Below, piece by piece: positions 43,893 through 52,652 of a stretch of 64,000 nt of DNA. The notes under the pieces were generated by a model that was not told the origin of the DNA, searched no databases, and was given only the letters and a program-made list of their open reading frames with translations. The DNA is from Myxococcales bacterium UBA1660 (GTDB taxonomy: Bacteria > Myxococcota_A > Polyangia > Polyangiales > Houyiibacteriaceae), in NCBI GenBank assembly GCA_002320815.1, contig DCLA01000112.1, positions 1-64,000 on the forward strand, in the 5' to 3' direction. The position numbers were made by a program, and so were the translations under genes. The stretch's first letter is position 1. The number at the start of each line of letters is the position of its first letter.

Positions 43893-45751
43893 CCCTCGTC
43901 GCCTGGCTCGCCGTGGCCACCCTGGTGGGCGGGTCGGTCGGGGCGTTGGCGACCCGCAGCGCGTCCTGGGCGCTCCGCTTCTTCGGGTTCGCCATCGGCG
44001 CCAGCAGCGCCGCGGTGAGCGTGACCTTCTTCGTCCCGGCCCAGCCCGACGTCGAGCTGAACCTGCGCACGCCGGCCCTCGGCCCCCGGGACGGCTTCGC
44101 CTCCTCCGACAGCTGCCGCGCCTGCCACCCCGGCCAGTACGAGACCTGGCACGACTCCTTCCACCGCACGATGACCCAGCGCGCCACCCCCGACGCGGTG
44201 GTCGCCGCCTTCGACGGGCGGACCCTCGAGGGCTACGGCCTGCGGTCCCGGGTCTGGCGCGAGGGGGACCGCTTCTTCGCCACCCTGGAGGGTCCGGAGA
44301 CCGGCGACGCCGACGGGGGGATCCCCGCCGGGGAAGCCCGGCGGGTGGTGCTCACCACCGGCTCCCACCACATGCAGGCCTACTGGTTCACCGCGCCGGA
44401 CGGGACCCTCCAGCAGCTCCCCTTCGTGTGGCTCATCGAAGACGGCCGCTGGATCGCCAACGACGACTCCTTCCTCCAGCCGCCCGGCGACGTGGCCGCC
44501 GACGCCGCCGTGTGGTCGGATGGTTGCGTGAACTGCCACGCGACCGGCGGCCCCTGGGACTCGCCGGTCGAGGGGACCCACGGCGACGTGGCGGTGGCCG
44601 AGCTGGGCATCGCTTGCGAGCGCTGCCACGGGAACGCCGCCGAGCACGCCGCGGCCAACCGTTCGCCCGCCCGCCGCTACCAGCTCCACCTGGGCGCGGA
44701 GGGCGACGACACCGTGGTGAACCCTCGGCGCCTCGACGCGGTGCGGGCCACGTCCGTCTGCGGCACCTGCCACACCGCCTGCGAGGAACGCGTCGCAGGC
44801 AGCGACGGGTTCGCTCCCGGCGAGCGGCTGGACGGGCACCTGGACTTCGCGGCGATGCACGCGACCGCCGCCGGCGCCGCGGACGTGGTGGATCCCGACT
44901 TGCTGCCCGACGCCGACCGCGACGTCGTCGAGGCCTTCTGGCGCGACGGGCGCGCGCGGGTCGCCGGCCGCGAGTACGACTCGATGACCCTCAGCGCCTG
45001 CTACCTCCAGGGCGAGATGAGCTGCATCAGCTGCCACCGCGTCCACGGCGGCGAGCCCGAGGACCAGCTCGCGGCAGACGCCGACGGGGTCGCGCTCTGC
45101 GGATCCTGCCACCAGGACGTCGTCGCCCAGGGCGGCGCGCACACCCACCACGACGCGGGCAGCAGCGGCGCCGACTGCCTGGGCTGCCACATGCCCTACA
45201 CGAGCTACGGCCTCCTCGGTGCCACCCGCAGCCACCGCCTGGGCAGCCCGGCGGCCACGGGGCTCGAGGGGCGCGAGACCCCCAACGCCTGCAACCTCTG
45301 TCACCTCGATCGCTCCCTGCGCTGGACCGCCGACCACCTGAGCGCGTGGTACGGCGTCGAGACCGAGCCCGAGGCGCTCCCCGAGAGCCGCGCCGACCTG
45401 CCCGTCGGCGCGGTCTGGATGCTCCGGGGCGACCCGGTGCAGCGGGCCATCGCCGGTTGGCACCTGGGCCGCGAGGAGGTCCGCAAAGCCTCGGACCCGG
45501 CCGTCGTCCGCGCCGCCTTCGCGGTGCTGCTGGCGGACCCCTACTCCGCCGTGCGCCAGATCGCCGGGCGCGTGGCGCGCGATCACGAAGGGCTGACCAT
45601 CGACTTCGACGCCCTGTCCGCCGAGCCCCAGAACAACCTCGTGCGGGCTCTGCGCGACCCGCTGCCCGACCCGGCCAGCGGGCTGGACCTCCCCACCCTG
45701 CGCCGCCTCCTCGACGAACGCGTGGACGTCGCCGCCTCCATCCCCGAGTGA
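43889..45751 (+). CDS. Membrane-anchored octahaem c-type cytochrome
   Basis: 620 residues from GTG 43889. Two N-terminal hydrophobic segments, then an exported part with eight CxxCH haem sites: CRACH, CVNCH, CERCH, CGTCH, CISCH, CGSCH, CLGCH and CNLCH, near residues 75, 213, 243, 291, 379, 404, 430 and 468. The YESTWHDSF-type first site (CHPGQYETWHDSFH) and the closing HEAT-like helices (VRAAFAVLLADPYSAVRQIAG) match multihaem proteins of the cytochrome c-554/Otr-like superfamily found in Deltaproteobacteria. An electron-transfer or reductase role is inferred; no active-site Lys or Cys ligand was identified. Confidence 0.87.
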   Translation: MTLVAWLAVATLVGGSVGALATRSASWALRFFGFAIGASSAAVSVTFFVPAQPDVELNLRTPALGPRDGFASSDSCRACHPGQYETWHDSFHRTMTQRATPDAVVAAFDGRTLEGYGLRSRVWREGDRFFATLEGPETGDADGGIPAGEARRVVLTTGSHHMQAYWFTAPDGTLQQLPFVWLIEDGRWIANDDSFLQPPGDVAADAAVWSDGCVNCHATGGPWDSPVEGTHGDVAVAELGIACERCHGNAAEHAAANRSPARRYQLHLGAEGDDTVVNPRRLDAVRATSVCGTCHTACEERVAGSDGFAPGERLDGHLDFAAMHATAAGAADVVDPDLLPDADRDVVEAFWRDGRARVAGREYDSMTLSACYLQGEMSCISCHRVHGGEPEDQLAADADGVALCGSCHQDVVAQGGAHTHHDAGSSGADCLGCHMPYTSYGLLGATRSHRLGSPAATGLEGRETPNACNLCHLDRSLRWTADHLSAWYGVETEPEALPESRADLPVGAVWMLRGDPVQRAIAGWHLGREEVRKASDPAVVRAAFAVLLADPYSAVRQIAGRVARDHEGLTIDFDALSAEPQNNLVRALRDPLPDPASGLDLPTLRRLLDERVDVAASIPE

Positions 45752-45808
45752 GCGGCCGAGGTCGCGTCCCCATCGGGCGCGCCAGCGGCTATGCTCTGCC
45801 CCGCCTCC

Positions 45809-47458
45809 ATGGGCCCGAACCTCCTCAACACCGTCAAGGACCTCGACCGACTCCGGCAGATCGTCGGCGTCCTGGCGAAGCACGGCTTCGGCCAGCTGGT
45901 CGCGCGCACCGGGCTCGGCGCCCTGGTCAGCAAGAAGCGCAAGGAAGAGGAGTGCGCGCGGAGCGTCGGCGAGCGCATCCGGCTCGCGCTCCAGGAGCTC
46001 GGCCCGAGCTTCGTGAAGCTCGGACAGATCGTCTCCACCCGGCCGGACATCATCCCGCCGGACATCATCACCGAGCTCAAGAAGCTCCAGGACGAGGTCC
46101 CGCCCGAGCCCTTCGAGAAGATCAAGCCGATGATCGAGAGCGAGCTCGGCGCGCCGCTGAGCGAGCTCTTCGTCGCCTTCGAGGAGACCCCCCTGGCCTC
46201 GGCCTCCATCGGCCAGGTGCACCGCGCCAAGCTGAAGACCGAAGAGGGGCTGGTCGAGGTGGTGGTGAAGTGCCAGCGCCCCGACGTGAAGCAGACCATG
46301 GAGCTGGACCTCGACCTGCTCTACTGGCTGGCGCACGCCGTCGAGCGCTCGGTGCCCGAGGCCAAGCTCTGGAAGCCGGTCCAGATGGTCCAGGAGTTCG
46401 ACCGCGCAGTCACCGCCGAGCTCGACTTCGTCAACGAGGCCGACAACGCCGAGCGCTTCGCGCACAACTTCGCGCGCAAGCGCTACGTCTGCTTCCCCAA
46501 GGTCTACCGCGACGCCAGCTCCCGCCGGGTGCTCACCATCGAGTACTTCGCCGGCAAGAAGGTCTACGACGCCATCGAGGAGGGTCACTCCGGCGCCACC
46601 ATCGCCAAGACGGCGGTGGACATCATGATCCAGCAGATCTTCGAGGACGGCTTCTTCCACGCCGACCCGCACCCGGGGAACGTCTTCATCCTCGGCGAGC
46701 CCGACCGGCCGGTCATCGCCATGATCGACCTCGGTCTGGTGGGCCACCTCACCCCGCAGCTCCGGGACCGGACCATCGATCTCATGGTGGCCGCGGTCCG
46801 CGAGGACTACCGCGGCGTGGCCGACGCGCTCTATCAGATCGGTCGCCCGACCAAAAAGATCGACCGCCAGGCCTACGAGGCCGAGGTGGCCATCATGGCC
46901 CAGAAGTACCTCGGCAAGTCGCTGGGCGAGATCGAGCTCAGCGCGATGCTCCGCGACCTGGTGGACGGCGCCAAGCGCTACGGCATCGAGATCCCCGGCG
47001 GCTTCCTGATGATGGGCAAGGCCCTCATGACCGTGGAGGGCGTGGGCAAGGAGATCTACCCCGACCTCGACGTCTTCGAGGAGGTGAAGCCCTACTTCCT
47101 CCGGCTGATCCAGCAGCGCTATTCGCCGGAGCGCATCACCCAGGACGTCATCCGCGGCGTCACCCGGCTGAGCCACGCGGCCACCGAGGCGCCCATGCAG
47201 ATGCAGGAGATCCTCGAGGACCTCCGCAAGGGCAACTTCCACCTCCAGGTGGCGGAGACCACCCTCAAGGAAGCCACCGACCGCCTCGGTCGCCGCATCT
47301 TCAGCGGGCTGGTGGTCGCCTCGTCGATCCTCAGCGGATCGGTCCTGATGGCCGCCGGCAAGATGTGGATCGGCGGGAGCATCGCCGGCCTCGGCGCGGC
47401 CTACGGCATGGCCCACTGGCTCTTGGTCTTCCTGCTCAACCGCCGCCGCCCCCTGTGA
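45809..47458 (+). CDS. ABC1/UbiB-family atypical kinase
   Basis: 549 residues from ATG 45809 (an ATG at 45791 adds six). Kinase-like motifs of the UbiB family: KxGQ as FVKLGQIVSTRPDIIP, ASASIGQVH (Ala-rich loop), the VVKCQRP Lys, AELDFVNEADNAERF, FFHADPHPGN and IDLGLVGHL. Two C-terminal membrane helices (SGLVVASSILSGSVLMAAG, AYGMAHWLLVFLL). UbiB proteins support ubiquinone or lipid-isoprenoid homeostasis. Same strand as the cytochrome gene but with a 57-base gap. Confidence 0.9.
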   Translation: MGPNLLNTVKDLDRLRQIVGVLAKHGFGQLVARTGLGALVSKKRKEEECARSVGERIRLALQELGPSFVKLGQIVSTRPDIIPPDIITELKKLQDEVPPEPFEKIKPMIESELGAPLSELFVAFEETPLASASIGQVHRAKLKTEEGLVEVVVKCQRPDVKQTMELDLDLLYWLAHAVERSVPEAKLWKPVQMVQEFDRAVTAELDFVNEADNAERFAHNFARKRYVCFPKVYRDASSRRVLTIEYFAGKKVYDAIEEGHSGATIAKTAVDIMIQQIFEDGFFHADPHPGNVFILGEPDRPVIAMIDLGLVGHLTPQLRDRTIDLMVAAVREDYRGVADALYQIGRPTKKIDRQAYEAEVAIMAQKYLGKSLGEIELSAMLRDLVDGAKRYGIEIPGGFLMMGKALMTVEGVGKEIYPDLDVFEEVKPYFLRLIQQRYSPERITQDVIRGVTRLSHAATEAPMQMQEILEDLRKGNFHLQVAETTLKEATDRLGRRIFSGLVVASSILSGSVLMAAGKMWIGGSIAGLGAAYGMAHWLLVFLLNRRRPL

Positions 47459-47499
47459 GCCGCGTGTAGCTCCGGCCGCCCCTCGCGCGACTCCCCCCC

Positions 47500-47718
47500 A
47501 TGCACCCGCGCACCCTGGCTCTCCTGGTCCCTCTGCTCCTCACCGGCTGCCCCAAGAGCGGCGTCCCCACCGACGACGCCGCCGAGGAGGTCGTCGACGC
47601 CGAGGGCGGCGAGGAGGTCGGCTCCGAGGGCGGCCTCGACACCATCAGCGACCCGCCCCCCGAAGGCACGCCCCCCGGCTCCACCCCGCCGAGCAGCACA
47701 CCGCCCACTACGCCTTAG
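47500..47718 (+). CDS. Small acidic lipoprotein
   Basis: 72 residues. Signal HPRTLALLVPLLLTGC with lipobox, an acidic stretch (TDDAAEEVVDAEGGEEVGSE) and a Pro/Thr/Ser-rich tail. No domain. Probably an unstructured surface lipoprotein. Real by its signal and clean composition, but too short to be sure. Confidence 0.6.
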   Translation: MHPRTLALLVPLLLTGCPKSGVPTDDAAEEVVDAEGGEEVGSEGGLDTISDPPPEGTPPGSTPPSSTPPTTP

Positions 47719-47775
47719 GCGTTCGGTCACCGGCGGCGCGGTGGAACTCGGCCGCCGACCCGGTGTCCGCGCGCC

Positions 47776-48738
47776 ATGCCGCGCACCGTCCTCTTCACGC
47801 TCGGCGGCGCCGGGCTCCTACTCATCGCGATGCGCCTGGCGTTCTGCGGGCCGCTCGAGGCCGGCGCTCCCCGACCGCGGCCCCCGCGCCTGGGCGAAGG
47901 GGCGTCGCCGGCCGCCCTCGAGCGCGACGTCCGGTACCTCGCGGAGTCGCTCGGACCCCGGGGCCAGCGCCACCCGGCGAGCATGCGACAGGCCGCGAAC
48001 CACATCGCGCGCGCGTTCGCGGCCGCGGGCGGGCGCGTCGAGCGGCAACCGACCCCGGTGGGCGCACCGCCCTTCACGAACGTGGTGGCGCGCTTCGGTC
48101 CCGCAGGGCTTCCGCTTCGAGTGGTCGGCGCCCACTACGACTCCTTCCGGGACACCGCCGGCGCCGACGACGACGCCTCGGGGGTCGCGGGGCTCCTGGA
48201 GCTCGCGCGGCTTCTCGGGGCGACCCACCTCGAGGCGCCGGTCGAGTTGGTCGCCTACGCCAACGAAGAGCCTCCGCACTTTCGCACGAACCAGATGGGC
48301 TCCGCGGTCCACGCCCGCACCGTCGCGGCGAGCGCCCGAGTCGTGGTGCTCGAGATGATCGGCTACTTCTCCTCCGAGCCCGGGAGTCAGGAGGCCCCGT
48401 CGCGCGCACTCGCGGGGCGGATCCCCGACGTCGGTGACTTCGTCGTCGTCGTGGGCCGAAGCGAGGACGAGGAGTTCGCCCGAGCGGTGCGTGACGCCCT
48501 CGCGCTCCAGGGCGCCCCGCCGGTCTACGCCTTCACCGCCCCGCCGACGCGGCCCGGGATCGACCACTCGGACCACCGTAGCTATTGGCCGCGAGACATC
48601 CCCGCGGTGATGGTCACCGACACCGCCTTCCTGCGGAACCACGCCTACCACACCGAGCGCGACACGCCGGAAGCCCTCGACTACGAGCGCATGGCCGCCG
48701 TGGTCGATGGCGTCTTCGTCTGGCTCACCGAGGGATGA
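47776..48738 (+). CDS. M28-family zinc peptidase, membrane-anchored
   Basis: 320 residues. N-terminal hydrophobic anchor or signal (VLFTLGGAGLLLIAMRLAFC). Metal residues of the M28/Zn-aminopeptidase family: His in VGAHYDSF, bridging Asp in GADDDASGVAG, Glu-Glu in AYANEEPPHF, Asp/His in HSDHRSYWPRDIPAVMVTD and the last His in YHTERDTPE. Probably an aminopeptidase facing the periplasm. The downstream region of 100 bases separates it from the PhnB-like gene. Confidence 0.9.
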   Translation: MPRTVLFTLGGAGLLLIAMRLAFCGPLEAGAPRPRPPRLGEGASPAALERDVRYLAESLGPRGQRHPASMRQAANHIARAFAAAGGRVERQPTPVGAPPFTNVVARFGPAGLPLRVVGAHYDSFRDTAGADDDASGVAGLLELARLLGATHLEAPVELVAYANEEPPHFRTNQMGSAVHARTVAASARVVVLEMIGYFSSEPGSQEAPSRALAGRIPDVGDFVVVVGRSEDEEFARAVRDALALQGAPPVYAFTAPPTRPGIDHSDHRSYWPRDIPAVMVTDTAFLRNHAYHTERDTPEALDYERMAAVVDGVFVWLTEG

Positions 48739-48840
48739 GGCCCAGCACCCGAACGATTTTCTCGGCCCGCCGCGCATCCTTTTCGCTCTCTCGCCCGTGG
48801 TGGAGAGGAGCCGCACCGCGGCCCGACGAAAGGAACCCCC

Positions 48841-49263
48841 ATGGCGAGCGTGAGCACCTACTTGAACTTCGATGGCCAGACCGAGGCCGCCTTCGAGCAC
48901 TACCAGACCGTCTTTCGCGCGGAGCCGGTCGGACCCGTCGTCCGGGTCGGCGACATCCCCGAGTCCGAGGGCGAACCCCGCACGCCGGCGCAGGCCCGGC
49001 GCATCGCGCACATGGCCCTCGCCATCACCGGCGGTCACGTCCTCCGAGGCACCGACGTGCCGGAGATTCGGCCCGGGTCGCAGATGGGCGCGATGCTCGA
49101 GCCCGACGACGACGTCGAGGCCGCCCGCCTCTTCGAGGCGCTCGCCGCCGGCGGCCAGGTCGTCGTCCCCCTGGAGCACCAGTTCTGGGGCGCCTACTTC
49201 GGGGAGCTGGTGGACCGATTCGGGATCCGCTGGTTCGTGAACGTCGACCACCCTCCCCGATGA
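48841..49263 (+). CDS. PhnB/VOC-type glyoxalase-fold protein
   Basis: 140 residues. Typical VOC fold: STYLNFDGQTEAAFEHYQTVF, RIAHMALAITGGHVLRGTDV, LFEALAAGGQVVVPLEHQFWGAYFGELVDRFGIRWFVN. PhnB-like proteins are often uncharacterised. ATG 48841 has AAAGGA nearby. Its stop overlaps the ECF sigma start by 4 bases; the coupling to a sigma factor of the SnoaL-tailed class suggests a sensing or stress unit. Confidence 0.88.
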   Translation: MASVSTYLNFDGQTEAAFEHYQTVFRAEPVGPVVRVGDIPESEGEPRTPAQARRIAHMALAITGGHVLRGTDVPEIRPGSQMGAMLEPDDDVEAARLFEALAAGGQVVVPLEHQFWGAYFGELVDRFGIRWFVNVDHPPR

Positions 49264-50219
49264 CGGCGTGCGTCGCGCGGGTCCGCGACCTAGGCTGGCG
49301 GTCGCCGGGCCCGACGCCCGGCGCCCGGCCGACCGTGCCCCGAACCGACGACGCGACCCGCGAAGCCCGCGCGCATCTCCAGGACCTGGTGGACTCGATC
49401 CGCCCGGACCTCCACCGCTACTGCGCGCGCCTGATGGGCTCGGCGGTCGACGGCGAGGACATCGTCCAGGAGACCCTGGCGCGGGCGCTCTACCGGTTGC
49501 CGGAGCTCGCCGCGATCCCCGACCTGCGCGCCTGGCTGTTCCGAGTCGCTCACAACCGGGCCCTCGACGTGCTCCGGCGCCACGAGCGGCAGCGCGTGGA
49601 GTCCCTCTCGCCGCGGCCGGCGGAGCCCGATCCCGAGCAGGTCCCGACCGACGAGGCGCTCGCGCGCAAGGAGGCCATGACATCCGCCCTCACCCGCTTC
49701 CTCGAGCTCCCGCCCGTCCCGCGGAGCTGCGTCATCCTGAAGGACGTCCTCGACCACTCCCTGCAGGAGGCGGCGGACACCCTCGATCTGTCGCTGCCGG
49801 CGGTCAAAGCGGGGCTCCACCGCGGGCGGCGCGCGCTGCGCGAAGCGCCCGCGTCGGCGCCCCCGCCGTCCACCCCCTCGCCCACGCTGACGCGCTACGT
49901 GGAGCTCTTCAACGCGCGGAACTGGGAGGGCGTCCGCGCGCTCCTCGCCGACGACGTTCGCCTCGACGTCATCGGTCGCGCCCGCCGCCGGGGTCCGGAG
50001 GCGGCGGACTACACCGGGAACTACGACCGGCACCACGACTGGCACCTGCGCACCGCGTGGGTCGATGGTCGGGAGGCCGTCGCGGTGTACCAAAGCCCGA
50101 CGGCCTCCGAGCCGCTCTACCTCATCGAGCTCCACGTCGAGGACGACCGGGTGCGCGGCATCCGCGACTTCCGCTACGTGCCCTACATCGCCCGCGACGC
50201 CTGCGTCACCGCGCTCTGA
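49260..50219 (+). CDS. ECF sigma factor with C-terminal SnoaL-like domain
   Basis: 319 residues from ATG 49260, overlapping the upstream stop. Sigma region 2: LHRYCARLMGSAVDGEDIVQ, WLFRVAHNRALDVLRRHERQR; region 4: LPPVPRSCVILKDVLDHSLQEAA and LSLPAVKAGLHRGRRALRE. The last 110 residues are a SnoaL/NTF2-like fold (YVELFNARNWEGVRALLADDVRLDVIG). This is the ECF41/ECF56-type layout in which the tail, instead of a separate anti-sigma factor, tunes activity. No anti-sigma gene is next to it. Confidence 0.9.
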   Translation: MTACVARVRDLGWRSPGPTPGARPTVPRTDDATREARAHLQDLVDSIRPDLHRYCARLMGSAVDGEDIVQETLARALYRLPELAAIPDLRAWLFRVAHNRALDVLRRHERQRVESLSPRPAEPDPEQVPTDEALARKEAMTSALTRFLELPPVPRSCVILKDVLDHSLQEAADTLDLSLPAVKAGLHRGRRALREAPASAPPPSTPSPTLTRYVELFNARNWEGVRALLADDVRLDVIGRARRRGPEAADYTGNYDRHHDWHLRTAWVDGREAVAVYQSPTASEPLYLIELHVEDDRVRGIRDFRYVPYIARDACVTAL

Positions 50220-50232
50220 CTTCGCTAGGGCG

Positions 50233-51414
50233 TCAGACCCGCTCGATCACCAGGCTCATCGTGACCCCGGCGCCGCCGCACACGCTGGCCAGGGCGACCG
50301 CGCCATCCGAGCGCTCCAGCTCCGCGAGGGCGTTGGCGAGAAGGACGCCTCCGGTGGCGCCGAGGGGATGGCCCACGCTGAGCGCGCCGCCGTTGGGGTT
50401 GAGGCGCTCGGGGTCGACGGCGAGCTCGCGCTGGAAGTGGAGCGGCACGACGGCGAAGGACTCGTTGACCTCGAAGACGTCCACGTCGGTGACCTGCATC
50501 CCCGCGGCGCGGAGAGCCCGCCGCGCTCCCTCGACGTTGCCGGTGAGCATCTTGACGGGCTCCTCGGCGTAGGTGGCGAAGGAGCGCAGTCGGGCTCGGG
50601 GTCGCGTGCCGGCTCGCTCGCCGGCCGCTCGATTGCCCACCACCGCCAGCGCGGCGCAGTCGGCGAGCCCGGGCGAGGTGGCCACCGTGTGGCGATGCGC
50701 GACCGCGTCGATCGCGGGGTACGCGGCGCACGCCCGCGCGTCGCCCTCCTGCGCGCCGAGCGCGGCGAACGCGGGCTCGAGGCGCCCCAGGGCCTCGGCC
50801 GTCATCCCCTCGCGTACGCCCTCGTCCTCCGTGAGCTCCGCGACGGGCGCGAGGGTCCCCGCGAAGCGCCCTTCCCGCTGAGCTCGCGCCGACCGCGCGT
50901 GGGACTGCAGCGCCAACGCCTCGAGCGCCTCGCGCTCGAACCCCTCCAGGGTGGCCACCAGGTCCGCCGCCACGCCCATGTGTAGGTACTGGGTGCGCTC
51001 CGACACCTCGCGGTCGAAGCACCAGGCCGCCCGGTCGGAGAACATCGGGACCCGGCTCATCGACTCCACGCCCCCGGCGAGCATCAGCGGCGCGCCGGGC
51101 TCCGCCGCCGCGCGCAGCGCCGCGACGCGCAGCGCCTCGAGCCCGGAGCAACAGAAGCGGCTCACGGTGCTCCCGGTGGCGCCGCGCCAGCCGGTGTAGA
51201 CCGCTGCGATCTGCGCCAGGTTCCCGCCCTGTTCCCCGGTCGGCGTCGAGCAGCCCAGGATCAGCTCGTCCACCTGCGCCCGGTCGAGCCCGCGGGCTTC
51301 GAGGGCCCCCATCACGTGGCTCACCAGCTCGATGGGCCGCACCCCGGCCAGGGCCCCCTTGGGGTTCCCGCGACCGCGCGGCGTCCGAACCACGTCGTAG
51401 ACGTAGGCGTCCAT
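50233..51414 (-). CDS. Acetyl-CoA acetyltransferase-type thiolase
   Basis: 393 residues from ATG 51414. Nucleophile Cys in VSRFCCSGLEALRVAAL, SVGHPLGATG His near the end and the second Cys in ASVCGGAGVTMSL: full thiolase triad. The start VYDVVRTPRGRGNPKGALAG is canonical. Catalyses condensation or cleavage of acyl-CoAs. Its start overlaps the stop of the next upstream thiolase by one base. Substrate chain length is unknown. Confidence 0.93.
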   Translation of the reverse strand: MDAYVYDVVRTPRGRGNPKGALAGVRPIELVSHVMGALEARGLDRAQVDELILGCSTPTGEQGGNLAQIAAVYTGWRGATGSTVSRFCCSGLEALRVAALRAAAEPGAPLMLAGGVESMSRVPMFSDRAAWCFDREVSERTQYLHMGVAADLVATLEGFEREALEALALQSHARSARAQREGRFAGTLAPVAELTEDEGVREGMTAEALGRLEPAFAALGAQEGDARACAAYPAIDAVAHRHTVATSPGLADCAALAVVGNRAAGERAGTRPRARLRSFATYAEEPVKMLTGNVEGARRALRAAGMQVTDVDVFEVNESFAVVPLHFQRELAVDPERLNPNGGALSVGHPLGATGGVLLANALAELERSDGAVALASVCGGAGVTMSLVIERV

Positions 51415-52652
51415 CAGCGCTCCACCACGAAGCTCACGGTGGTCGTGGAGCTCCCGCCGAGGTTCAGGGTCTGCGCCCGCCGCGCGCCATCGACCTGGAC
51501 GCCATCCGCGAGGCCGCGCACCTGCTGCGCGGCGTCGTGGAGCATGCGCACGCCGGTGGCGCCCACCGGGTGGCCGCCACCGATGAGGCCACCGCTGGGG
51601 TTCACCGGGAAGCGCCCGTCGGCGCCGGTCTCGGCGATAGCCGCGCCCGGGCGCCCCGGCGCGACTCCCTCCACCAGCCCCTCGAGGCCCAGGTGGTCCA
51701 GCACCATGTACTGGGTGATCGAGAAGCAGTCGTGGACCTCGAAGGCGTCGACCGCCTCGGGCCCCGCGACGCCGGCTCGCCGCCAGGCGTCCTCCAGGGT
51801 CCGGCGCAGCTCGGGGAAGACCCAGCGCTGGCCCCGCGACGCGACCAGCTTGTCCTCCATCAACATCGGCGCCGTGCGGTGGCCCCAGCCGGCCACGAAG
51901 GGCACCGCGCCGAGATCGACGCCCTCGCGCGCGGCCCAGTCGCGCGCCCAGCGTTCCGAAGCCAGCACGACCGCCGCGGCTCCGTCGGTGATCTGCCCGC
52001 AGTCCTGGCGCCGCATCCAGCCCTCCACCACCGGGTTGGCCACGTCGTCGGCGGTGAAGCTCCGGTCGGTGAAGGTCCACGCCCGCGACTGCGCGCGCGG
52101 GTTGCGGCTCCCGTTGGCGAAGGCCTGCCGGCTGAGGGCCATCAGGTCGTCGTAGGCGAGCCCGTGGCGCTCGTCGTACTCGCGGGCCAGCCGGTCGAAC
52201 ATCGCCGGCCACAGGTAGGTGGCGCCTTGCCCTTCCCTGCCGCGCCAGGCGGCGGCGCCGAGATGATCGGCGGCCTGCTGCCCGGGCACGTTGCGCATCT
52301 GCTCCACGCCGGCGACGCAGGCCACCTCGTAGCGCCCCGCCTCCAGCTCGCTCATCGCGGCCAGGAGCGCGATGGACCCCGACGCGCAGGCGGCCTCGTG
52401 TCGGCTCGCCGGGACCCCGGCGAGGTCGGGGTGCAGGCTGGCGAAGAACCCGCCGAGGTGCCCCTGACCGGCGAAGAGCTCGCCGGTGAAGTTGCCCACG
52501 TGGCCCACCTCGACCTCGTCGGGGCGGACCCGGGAGGCCTCGAGGGCCCCGCGGACCGCGGCGCCCAGCATCTCGAAGAGCCCCTCGCCGCCGCGGCTCC
52601 AGTTGCGAGCGAAGTCGGTCTGATGGCCGCCGAGGACGTAGACGCGGCTCAC
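51414..52652 (-). CDS. SCP2/lipid-transfer-type thiolase family protein
   Basis: 412 residues from GTG 52652, which overlaps the oxygenase stop (GTGA). The nucleophile Cys is in HEAACASGSIALLAAM and the His motif GGLIGGGHPVGATGVRML is present, but the second Cys block is replaced by NLGGSSTTTVSF, as in SCP2-type thiolases that need different chemistry. Mid region FTADDVANPVVEGWMRRQD fits that group. Probably thiolytic on branched or aromatic acyl-CoA, or a thiolase subunit paired with the adjacent one. Confidence 0.88.
   Translation of the reverse strand: MSRVYVLGGHQTDFARNWSRGGEGLFEMLGAAVRGALEASRVRPDEVEVGHVGNFTGELFAGQGHLGGFFASLHPDLAGVPASRHEAACASGSIALLAAMSELEAGRYEVACVAGVEQMRNVPGQQAADHLGAAAWRGREGQGATYLWPAMFDRLAREYDERHGLAYDDLMALSRQAFANGSRNPRAQSRAWTFTDRSFTADDVANPVVEGWMRRQDCGQITDGAAAVVLASERWARDWAAREGVDLGAVPFVAGWGHRTAPMLMEDKLVASRGQRWVFPELRRTLEDAWRRAGVAGPEAVDAFEVHDCFSITQYMVLDHLGLEGLVEGVAPGRPGAAIAETGADGRFPVNPSGGLIGGGHPVGATGVRMLHDAAQQVRGLADGVQVDGARRAQTLNLGGSSTTTVSFVVER

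Noticed and set aside
43649..47416. 1255-codon - strand frame opposite the cytochrome and UbiB genes
   Set aside because: Eight CxxCH sites and intact UbiB motifs on the + strand show which strand is coding.
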